The notes beneath the pieces are model-generated. The model was not told where the DNA came from. It worked only from the letters and a program-made list of their open reading frames with translations, and did not search any database. The position numbers and the translations under genes are program-made. From NCBI GenBank assembly GCA_026874595.1, contig CM049310.1:35403558-35467557 (forward strand): a stretch of DNA of 64,000 nt. Reading direction: 5' to 3'. Below, one piece after another: positions 38,117-49,576 of the stretch. Positions within the stretch are counted from its first letter, which is position 1, and every line of letters starts with the position of its first letter. Source of the stretch: Sipunculus nudus (taxonomy: Eukaryota; Annelida; Sipuncula; Golfingiida; Sipunculidae).

Positions 38117-38235
38117 TACCTGGTACAGTGTTACATATATAGAACCCTTAGGGTTTCCCATAGAACCCGCGGAGAGGGTTCCGTGAAGAACGCTGACTAG
38201 AGGGTTCTACCTGGAACCTTTTTTTCTAAGAGTCT
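38117..38235. repeat. short interspersed repeat of GAACCC/GGGTTC inverted motifs
   Basis: Motifs AGAACCCTTAGGGTTT, AGAACCCGCGGAGAGGGTTC, AGAACGCTGACT and AGGGTTCTACCTGGAACC follow one another, ending in TTTTTTTCTAAGAGTCT. The alternating direct and inverted GAACCC units can fold into stems. This type of unit is widespread as a short repeat in animal genomes, but I cannot assign a family. It lies about 1 kb upstream of the VWA/EGF promoter. Confidence 0.5.
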
Positions 38236-39216
38236 TGATAACTAAAGAACCCATCACATATAGTTGCTGCAAACAAATAACTTAGAAACATGTCTAAAGA
38301 AACTCACGAGCTTTGCAGTCAAGCATTTTGGTGAATATCTTTTTTTAAATATTATAAAGGGTGGAATGATGTTACTTTCACATTGTGGAATATTTTCACA
38401 CTGGATAACATTGCAAATATTAATGGCCCAGACGGTCCCACTAGTGTTATGATAGTCCTGATGGGACCCTTATCATACTTTGAAACATATCTGTTCTATT
38501 CTTAAATTAGACCATAGTCCAATCAATATTAATAATAAACAAGTAAAGAAGCACAAAGCCCTTACGGTGGAATATTTGCAAAAGTAAGCATTTGCAAATG
38601 AAAATATGTTAAGAGGAATAATCCGAGTCCAACTGATCTACGAATAAGTGATTCGACCAGTAACCCCTGAATATATTCCAGTGTGTATTTTAAGATAAAT
38701 GACAGTAATACATAAATAACTGATTTTCAAACAATGAAATGGCCCATAAGGCAGGAGCAGCCTGAGAGCATTTTTTTACGCATATGCCTGTTTAAGGACA
38801 GGTTACATTGCACCGAAGAGCCTAATGCGTAATACAGTACTATACTATATATGGCCCACGCCGTCAGCATTACATATAGAAGAAGCTGTGATGTGCGAAG
38901 AAACAGGCCCTAAGCCCTGGGTCAACCAAACATACTTTACCGCCCATTGCAGTGTCTAATCCTGGTCCAACGGCCGCCCAGCTGACCAAAAGAAACCAAA
39001 CCGCTAGCTATTTGAGTAGTCGCATTACCATATCCCATCTTGCTTGCACGGGGACTAGCGGCTGAGCTTTAAGTAGCCCTAACGCCCTCGGAGCCATGCT
39101 CGGTCCGTTTTCACACCTCAGTTCCAGTGACGCAAAGAGGCGGTCTGAATATACTGTTAAATTCAAACTAAATACTATGTGTTTTAGGTTGACCGCTTGA
39201 TTCAGAGTGGGCAGTG
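38236..39216. other. upstream region of the VWA/EGF gene
   Basis: No exon recognised. The last 250 bp before the TATA box are GC-richer than the surroundings, as expected for proximal promoter sequence, but I cannot support individual binding sites. Confidence 0.35.
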
Positions 39217-39224
39217 TATATAAA
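39217..39224 (+). promoter_or_regulatory. TATA box of the VWA/EGF gene
   Basis: TATATAAA sits in a GC-rich context (GCAGTG before, CCCCGCC after). It lies about 760 bp upstream of the start-codon exon and about 120 bp upstream of a good splice donor, so a start site near 39248-39252 would give a leader exon of about 90 nt. Confidence 0.55.
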
Positions 39225-39248
39225 CCCCGCCAAGTAAGAACTGCCGGC

Positions 39249-39337
39249 ACTTGGCTTAGTTTGCTCTTAGAATCAACCCAAGAGAGAAGATAGAGACACT
39301 GATTTAGAACTTGTTGGAGTTAGAATAATATAAAAAG
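39249..39337 (+). other. predicted 5' non-coding leader exon
   Basis: The start is inferred from the TATA box spacing, the end from the donor AAAG|GTAGGA at 39338. The matching acceptor is TTTGAATTCAG, giving a start-codon exon that begins at 39978. Neither end is confirmed by transcript data. Confidence 0.4.
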
Positions 39338-40008
39338 GTAGGAACTGCCTAGTTTCTTACTGTTTTAAGAATTCGAATGCGTTTACATTTTGTAGGAGGT
39401 GAAACAATTGCGTATGAAATTCTATATCCATGAATTCATGAATTCCGCTGGCGGTACGCATCATCATTTTTGACATCAGTAAAATATGAAATGTTTGATT
39501 TTATTGATACAAAATAACAATATTAATTTGTTCATTAATGAATGATAGTATGCGTATAAACTTCCACTGGAATAAGAATCGGCAAATATGTATAAATAAA
39601 TGTCTTTTGCTTAAATGCATGTTGATGTTCATTTTTTTTGCTGCATGCATTATTTGTAAAAAAAGGGAACAAATCTATATTGCACGTATGCATTACGTTT
39701 AAGATAGGCAATGACATATACAGAAAACAATTCTAAACTTTATGACATTATCAAAATATAATGTGCGTTGGTAAATCTTGGATTTTATTTTTAAACATAA
39801 ATTTTACACAACTCGTACGTGTATATATGTATAACTATATGCAGTTGTGTTTAAAAGAGCAACAACAGTATTTTTAAATATAATATAAACCCACACTAAG
39901 GGCAATTGAATATATACATTGAAAACAATCAAACATTATACCTAAAAAAAAAACTCTTAATGCTGCTTTGAATTCAGCTTACAGACACAGACCGGGAAGT
40001 TTCGAAGA

Positions 40009-40114
40009 ATGTACCGTGGTCAGCCAATGGCCGCGGCCGTCGCCGCCGTGGTCTTGTTGATTCTGATGACGCCACCAAGCAACGGAGCTCCTCGTTTCCG
40101 TCGCCAGGCACAAC
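40009..40114 (+). CDS. coding exon 1: signal peptide and furin-type site
   Basis: The first ATG (A at -3) opens [20 protein letters not shown], a charged N-terminus plus hydrophobic core typical of a secretory signal, followed by [15 protein letters not shown]. Cleavage is likely around SNG-A. RFRR fits the furin R-X-X-R motif, which would leave an N-terminal Gln. An alternative start at Met7 would shorten the signal peptide but keep it functional. The exon ends in phase 1 at CAAC|GTAAGT. Confidence 0.85.
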
Positions 40115-43100
40115 GTAAGTTCTCTCTAAGCTGGTTAACCTTCGTTTTATCGAATTCTTACCCAGCACGAATAACTGGTTGAACCTAATCAGGTGAGAAA
40201 TAAATGCGCGTTATCGTAAAATATGATCAAGATATTTTGAATTATCTAATGTATGGGGCTTGCATGGCGACTCTCAGATATAAACTGATTAGTGTAATAG
40301 GAGGTTAATTCTAAAAAAATCAGACGGGACTCATATATTGCTTATAAGCCGTTGTGGTTGTTAGTAGCCGAAGTTGAGGCGGAAAATTTGTATAAATTTT
40401 TTTTAAAGCCTGGTCAAAATTTCAATGAGTAAATCATTCAAATAGTGAAGTAATGAAATGATTTTACTTTTGGGACAAATTCTTTTTCAGGTCATGGTTT
40501 CGACTGTTTGGCATCTTATTAAATTAAAAAATGCCAAATTTACTGGCTTCAACCACCAGCTATTCGTATATTTCAGTGTGCAATAACTGACTCTTTCTCT
40601 TCCACAGCATGTGAGAAATTGGATGTAATGTTTGCTGTGGATTCAACAAAAGCTGTTGGAGGGGAAAACTGGGTAAAAATGCGAAATTTCATCAAAAACA
40701 CCGCTGACCAGTTCTCCGTCGGATCTGACAGAGTGCGCCTTGGTATGATCAGCTTTGCTGACAACACACGTGTTGACGCCCAGCTGAAGGACACGAGTAC
40801 CGCAGCCAACTTCCAGACCAAGGTGGATGGCGCGGGTCACATGAACAAAGATACCCGCATGATGGCCAGAGCCATCCAGATGAGCATCGCTTACCTTGAC
40901 CAATCACTGGGCGGTCGTGACGGTGTATCTGATGTTGTCATCATCGTGACGTCAGGGAAGGCCACTGACTCCTCCACTCTGTCACTTTATGCTGATCTTT
41001 TGCAAAAGAAGGGGGCAACAGTTTTCGCGGTGGGAGTTGGTGGAAATGTAAGTTTCTTTTAAATTAATTAAATAAAACATTAAATTAAATGAATGAGTTC
41101 CATGGTATGAATAAACTGGAAATCTGCATTTTATGGAATGCAAGCCTCTTGCATGTGGGGTTCCCTATTGTGGGATGCTCTCAAAACTGTTGTTTTTTTC
41201 TCTCTTCATTTTTAATGCTAGCTTAACTTGAAGTAAATGTACACCTGCAGAGTTCCTCTCATTTATATATTAATGTTAACAAGGCCCGGTGACTGCTGCA
41301 CCTGCTGGCCTTGAGTGTGTAACCGTCCCCATTGCTGGGTCATACCATCGAGGAACCACCAAAAGGCGCACTCGTTTGTGAGTGTAACACGGCCTTTCCA
41401 TTAAGCTTGCAGAGCGCTCACCCTGGGCGGGGCCCGTCCATGAAAACTCTCACCGCCTCGGCTGAGATTAGCCGGCTTTGAGTCCTGTGCTCTATCCCTG
41501 AGCGACAGAAGCCGGTTTGCATACAATTATTTGGCCAATTTTTCTAGATTCATGGGTGACGGTACATTTGTGAATATTCCTTGATGACGTTTCTCTATCC
41601 GGATCATGTTCAAGATCCACACCAATTTTTATCAATTCTTCATTAGCCCATTCCCGAAATGTCATGAAAGTTAAAAAAGATACCGTAAATAACTGCGGGA
41701 ATTATGTTGTGAACATACATACGAACACACGCACACACACAGCAACGGGGCTGAACGCATACCCTCCAAGCAGAGGCAACAACATGCAGATGCCCCTTAA
41801 GTGTATGCCGGTGGATGGATGTTCAGCTAAATACACAGACAAGCAGAGCAACTGAGTTGTGTCAAATCTTCACTCTCCAACTCCAAAATGTGCAGATAAG
41901 ATAATTTTATATCATATAAAGATTTAAAAAAATAAGCAAAGCAGGGCTTTCAATACGCTGAAAATTATATGCTAAGGTTAAAGAGTTAGGGAGTGCTATG
42001 TGGCTTTGACTGGCTCGTGTCAAATTTGAGGTGTTAATGTAAAATTAAATATTTCCTTTATAATTTGTTTATTCTTTGCGATATATGAGAGTTTATTTGT
42101 AATTTGCATGACTATATAAAGGCATTAGCTTTTTGGTGATGCATAAACAATTATGTACAGTAATAATCCATTCTATAATCAGTCAGAACTAAGAACAGTA
42201 ACCATAATAAAATAATTACGTGTAGGGGTGTGATGCAATAAGGAGACTTAAGCCATGCAGGTGCCGTAAGCCCAGTATCATCTGTACGTCACTATTGTAC
42301 GACGTCATAATTGTAACAATGGTATTTGGGCCCAGTACTGGGCTTCAGTCAAGCATAGTGTTATTGCAACAGACCCCTGGTTGAGGTATGACGTTTGGAA
42401 GAGGCAGCTATGTTTATTTTTATTTAAAAAGGGTAGAATGCGATAATCAATCTGAGTTTTGCCTGTCTGTCCATTTTATACGATGGGCCTTTTAGTTTAT
42501 AAAAACACAACGGCAATATCTTCGATTTTTTGTTGTCAGGTTGACGTAGGACAACTGAACGTCCTCGGAAGCGACCCAGATTCACAGACCGTATTCCAGG
42601 TAAACAGCTACGACCAGCTGGACGGATTGAAGAGCAATATCAAGAATGCCGTATGCGGAGTAGCAGGTACGTTGTACGCACATATAAAGTCATTTATAAT
42701 CAATTAGAAATCTGCATTCCAAGGTATACAAGTGTGGGCATTCATTTATTCGGTCTATATTCCAAGGTTCTTTGGTGCTTAAGTGACTGACATATGTTAA
42801 TATATCTTTGACCTTTGACCCGGGCAATGTGCCGGATCGACATCAAATTCAAATCGATTCTACCATGGCCCATTTCCAGAATGTCCTGCGCATTTCATGC
42901 GATCCCGTTCATGAATGCGTGATTTATGTCGTGATCAAACACACACACACACCCTCACACACACACAAAACGGGAGAGAACGCATGGAAGCAACAAAGGT
43001 GTTCATGTAAACATTAGCGACTCATATCGATCAATGGATTGTATCAGTCTTTTAACAGTAAAAGTTTCGGTAAATTATTGTAAAATATTAATAGAATTCA

Positions 43101-46100
43101 CATTTTAATAATATTGTAATACTTCAATAACATCATAATTGAATCATATTTTATTACAAGTTCCATGGTTAACATATTGTTACATATTGAAACAAGGGCC
43201 TACTTTGATTATACAAAATTATTTTTATTTTCAAATAATGAGACTAACTCTTCACAGGCCAAGATGAGTGCGCCAGCAACCCTTGCTTGAATGGCGGAAA
43301 ATGTGTGGACGGTGACAAAAAGTACACGTGCATTTGCGCTTCTGGATATATTGGCAACGACTGTGAGCTTGGTAAGTGTATCGGCTTCATTTATAAGTAT
43401 TTTTTTTATGAAAATTTATCATTTATATTGCAGGTTACTTATTCGTTGGTGCGAGGTAAGACTGGGATACACGGAATTTCGACGTGATATTCTTGCTCAG
43501 AAATATAATAAAATACTGTTGTTGCATTTTCTCCGCGAGGGTTTTAAATTCGCGATTTTCGCGAAAGAGAGATTATCTGGAAGAAAACAAAAATCGTGAA
43601 TAAGGACACTATCGATGACGTCATGTCGAAGGGTAAATAGAATAAATAATTATAGATCTTGTATGTCACCTGTAAATCAAATACTGCAGTCATATATGAA
43701 ACGGGGTCATCCCAATATTCTGCCAATAGTTTCTACATGTTCGATATTCCCTTGGGTACCCGGATACATTGGGTACATGGATATTAACGGACAACCAACG
43801 GTTACAAAGTCCTGAAAAAATGATTAAGCATCTTTATTTCCATCTCCCGTTATCACTTTCAACGAGCACCTGCGAAGATAATATTTTCGGACATATCGTT
43901 CAAACCGTTACCGCTTGTTGCTTGCCGGAAATCTTCGATTATACACTAATATACACTAATATCTCAAAATTGATTTTTCATTTTCGGGATATGGCCGCTA
44001 GGGGGCGCTGCACACGAACTTCATCAACATATCATTTTTTGACAATATCTCCGAAACTATACACCTGAATTACATAAACTTTAGCTTAATTTCTTCATTT
44101 CAGTCTTCTCCATAACCTAGTAAATTCATCTGGTCTCAGCTTTGTGTCACTTTGTCAGTTTGTTTGTCAGTTGTCCTTAATTTCGCCTTCTTGCTAGTTC
44201 TTGTGTCATATATAACATTCTGCAGGCCACAGTTTTGCAGGAATCCTTTTGAAACTGGTGAATCTTATGCTTTACACTAATATCACAAAACTGATTTTTC
44301 ATTTTCGGGATATGTCCGCTAGGGGACGCTGCACTCGAACTTCAACCCCGTATCATATTTTGACAATATCTCGGAAACTTTAAACCTGAATTACCTAAAC
44401 TATAGCTTAATTTCTTCCTCTCCGTCTTCTACATAACACAGTCTAGCTTCTTGTCTCAACTTTGTGCCGCTTTGTCAATATGTCTGTCTGTCTGTCAGTT
44501 GTCTCAATTTTGCCTTATTGCTGGTTTTTGTGTCCTGCAATAGCATTCCACAGGCCACAGTTTTACGGGAATCCTTTTGAAACTGATACATCTTATGTCA
44601 CACACTTATATTTCGAAGGTGATTTTTCATTTTTGGAAAATAACTGCTAGGGGGCCCTGCACTTGAAACAATACAACATAGAACTTTTAGCCATATCGAA
44701 GGAGCTATAAACCTTAATTACATAAAATTAAGCAAATTACTTCCTCTTTTTTTCCTCATAACATGATCAAGTCATCTGGCCTCAATCTTGTGTCACTTTG
44801 TCAGTATGTTGGTCACTTCAAAACACTTAAAAAATGTTATTTTCCTCATAACTTTGTCAATTCTGGTCCTATCTTCACAGACTTTAGTTCATTTTTTTCA
44901 CCTTCGTCCTCTGCATAACTTAGTATAGTTAACTGGTCTCAGCTTTGTGTCACTTCGTCAAGATGTCTATCTGTTTGTCAGTTGTCCTAAATTTTGACTT
45001 CTTGCTGGCTCTTGCCTCTGTTTTAATGGCATTCTACAGGCCACAGTCTACCAGGAATCACTTTGCAACTTTTACCTATCGCATATTTGAACGATTTCTT
45101 GAAGCTTTATGTGTATTTTTAAATAAGTCAAAGTTCAAGGTCAAAGTCATAAAAACGCGTAAAATTATTATTTCCATCGTAACTTTGTCAATATTGGTCC
45201 AATCTTTATGGCTTATCAAACTTTGGCTAATTTCCTTCCTCTTTGTCTTCTTTATGACATGTTCAGGTTATCTGTCCTCCTATCTGGGTCAGAGTTTTTT
45301 TTCCGGCAAGCGCGTGACCTCTGGTCGTCTTGTTATTATTATTGGAGAGGGGAAAAATATCGGGACAAATTTTTGAACCCGTACAATCTTCATAATCATG
45401 TGAAAACAGATTAAGTATCAGTCGAAAAGATACAAGTTATAAAATCATTAGAATGCATATAACTGCCATCGCAATGTGTTCTTGTGCAAGCTTCGAAACA
45501 AACAAACACTCGATGTGACATTTCATAACATCGTCACAAGCGAGATGACAGCAAAGACGGAAACATTGCCTATTGTTTACCAGATGCCTCTTTCGTTTGC
45601 CCTATGTAGATTTACGAGAATGCTTAGTAATACATCAATATCATATATGTTTAATAAACACAGGAAAGCAAAATGAACCTTAATATGAAACTTGAATTTC
45701 TAACTTAACATTAAATCTCGCGACATTAGATAAAGCTCACTGCATAAGTGTACTAATAGTGGTCGGAATAAATCGATTGTAAAATCATATTCGACGACTG
45801 AAACATAAAAAAAGACCGATAATAGATTATTTATCGATTATTCAGTATCATCTTTATTACCGTGTAATCTCTTGCATAGAACTTTACCAAACAAAAATAT
45901 TCACTGAGTGGCGCAAAGGCAGAATGGCGAAATCTGGATGGAGCTTCAGAGAAACGTTACACTATCCTGACCCCATCTTATGACGGGTTTGTCCCTGTCC
46001 CCGTGCATACTGAACCTGAAATCCATCGAAAAAAACTTAAAATACAGCGAAACCTTGATATATCGACCATCAATGGGACCTTGATAAAGTGGTCGAATTT

Positions 46101-48779
46101 TCGAGGTGGTCGTCTAGTATGTTATTTTTAGTATTGTTCAACGGGCAGTGCTACCATTATGGCTTTAGCCCCTGTACATTTTCCATAGTTTGCTCAATTA
46201 TATTGTATATTCATGTAAAGTGGATTCCTTACTTTAACAATAACTAATATTTTATTTGTATGACCAGAATGTGGGCCTATGGACCTTGCCCTTCTCCTGG
46301 ACGAGTCCGGCTCCATCGGATCAACCAACTGGCAGAAGGTCAGAGAGTTCTCGACTAAGCTTGTTGGTATGTGATAATTGATTATTTTCCACAAAAATGC
46401 AGTTATAATACGTGTATATGTGGTTTTGTGTATTTTATACATAGTTGTCTCCGCTCTATTCCAGCCTCATCATAAATAACTTTAAGGAGACATTTCACTC
46501 TTTAGTAGGAATTATTATAGGATTATATTGTTAATCCTGCAATAATATTACATCTACATTAATGAATGATGCCTATCAATGATATTTATCAATGCTGTTA
46601 ATTTATATAAATTAGTTGAAAATATTTATATAAATATGTAAAAATTATATTTATAATGTTTAAAAATTTTTAAATATATATGTTTAAGTATGTAAATTTG
46701 CTTATTTTATTACTAGTAGATTGCATACTAGGCTACCCATGAATTCCTGTTCTGTCGTCCTTCCGTTCGACCGTCCGCTCACAAGGCACAAATCGTACTC
46801 ATTAGATCTAGAAATTCTTTCTTAAAATGGGGTCACATCCTGATAAATTCTAGAATCAATTTAACTGTTGATTGACTACTTTGACATTCTAATTGGCGTA
46901 TTTTTGTTTTGATTTCCAGAGCCTTTCGACATTGGTCAGAGCAAGACACGTGTTAGCTTGGCCAAATTCAGCACCAATAGTCAGGTAGAGTTCAACTTTA
47001 ATGAATACAACGACAAGAGCTCCCTTGTGTCCCGCCTGTCTAAACTGTCTTACCTGGGAGGCTACACCAACACACAGGCAGGGCTCAAAACGGTCAGGGA
47101 ACAGCTGTACCAGGCGGTCAATGGGGACCGTTCCAGCGTGCCCAACGTCGCAGTAGTTTTCACTGATGGCGAGAGCAACAAATTTACTAGTGAGACCATC
47201 CCACAAGCCCAGGAGCTCCAAAAGGCCTGTGAGTAAAATATTCATATATCTTTTGCTGTTCGTACTTCATTTCCCTTTTCCTGTCCAACTCTTCTAGTTT
47301 ATGCTCAATTCGCTTTTATATGATAAAGAAGACATTTTTTCGCAACAACATACTATTCCGATGTTAATATTATGCGATTTCCCTGTTAACATCGTAATAC
47401 GTGATAAAATAACAGAAAAGTGATAGTTCCTAATATGGCGACATTTTACTGCGGTATAAGTGCACATGACATAGAACAGTTATGACGTAATAATACGTAT
47501 TAGCCACAACAGCAGAACGTTTGTACTCACTCTTACCTGACATAGTACGTCATAATCGCTTAACTTGAGGTCAAACAATAGCCACTTGCTAGTGATGCCA
47601 TGAAGCACGGATATTCACACAGACAATTCGACGAGTGAACATTATTCATTATATTTCGATGGATGATACTATATAAATTACGCATTTTTCTCTTTCCGCC
47701 CTTGTCCGGCAGTAACGACAGGACGGTCATCTATCAAATCTATACAGTCTTGATCATTTTTAAAATTCATAGACTTTAATAACCCACAAAATCCACGGAT
47801 TTAAAAGTCGTACATAAATGCCAGATCCACATATGTTCATGTCTCTTTATTCTTGTTTTTTTTTTCGTTTCGCCATAGCAAAGCGCGTGATCTGCGTTGC
47901 TGTTGGTAGCAACCTGAACCAGAAAGAGATCGAAGCCATTGCGTCTGACCCGGATTCCGAGAACTTGATTGTCTTGAAAGACTTCAGTCAGCTCAACTCC
48001 GTCATCGCCCGCATCGCACAGGGTGTATGCAAACAGTCAGGTAATGGTTTTAGTCTTTTAGAACCGAACCATTTCGTTTAAATTAGGTACTGCCAATATT
48101 TATGGTATGTAATATATTTTACCACATACCCCTTAAGAATTAGTTTTGGTTATACATAGGGGAAAACGCATTTATTAATATATATATACATGTAATGCAG
48201 TTTCTTATTGCTCATTATTATTTTTTTATTATTTTTATTGCTATAACTAGATATTTGTTACACTGTTCTGGATATAGTTAAGATTTTTTGCATGTCATTA
48301 AACGTTTTGCTCATTTGATATTTCAGTAAACAACCCTTGCGACTCTAAACCTTGTGAAAATGGAGGCCAATGTCAACCAAGCAAGGACCTGAAGTCGTAC
48401 ACATGCCAGTGTGCCAAGGGATTCCTAGGTGCGACCTGTGCAATCGGTAGGTCATGTTTGAGTTATAGATTTGACCGACTTTTACATTGCTCAGTCATCA
48501 GTTTAATTAAGGAGTTGATATATATCATTTAACAAGAGCGAAAATATCACAGGAAAACGCATAAAGATATACAGGAATTTAAGTTGCAAACTAAAGGCTA
48601 ATGCATATATTGAATTAAGCATGGAATAATACCTGATTTTAATTAAATATGGAACATGTACTTGGAAAATGCGGTAACATGGTGTTTTTTTATCTGATTA
48701 CGAAACTGACAAAAAAAGAAGAAAAAAAAGCCATGTCTCCGCTTCAATCTTGTGGCCTTTGTTGGGACCCATTTATTAT

Positions 48780-48843
<64 letters not shown>

Positions 48844-49512
48844 CTCTCGGTATGATATGTTTTTTTACATATATTACATATTAATATACATCATGTTTAT
48901 TACCTCAAAATGTCGGAAATATGTAAATTGGTCATATATTTTTTGGACGATAAGCAGGAAGTTAGATGACTTGTTACCTGTAATTTTCATTCCATTTTAT
49001 TATACTTTTCTCCGTTGGTGAAAGGAAATACTAGATACCACGTAGACAAGGATAGTGTACGGAGTATAGTTGGGTGAAAGTAAAGAAAATGTGACATGTT
49101 TCTTACTGGTGGCCAGTCCCGTTTTTCCTTAAAGAGTCGCTTGATGCGTTGATAGGTTTAGTATGCTGTAAAATCACTTCTGACAATAGCTATAGTGTAT
49201 GTTGTAAAATCAGTACTGGCAATATCTATAGTATGCTTCAAAATCACTTCTGACATTAGCTGTAGTATGCCTTAAAATCTCTACTGATAATAGCTATAGT
49301 ATGCCGTAAAATCACTACTGACAATAACTATAGCATGCTGTTAATTCACTGCTGACAAAAGGGATAGTATGTTGTAAATCAGTCAAAAACGGAGAAATGA
49401 GGTCGATTACACATGCTGCACTTCCTTTTGTTTTTTTTTATGTTATCATAATTGTTAAGGAATTGCCATGATTTCATACTCACAGGTTTGCTTTCACTTA
49501 TATGTCTATTTA

Positions 49513-49576
<64 letters not shown>

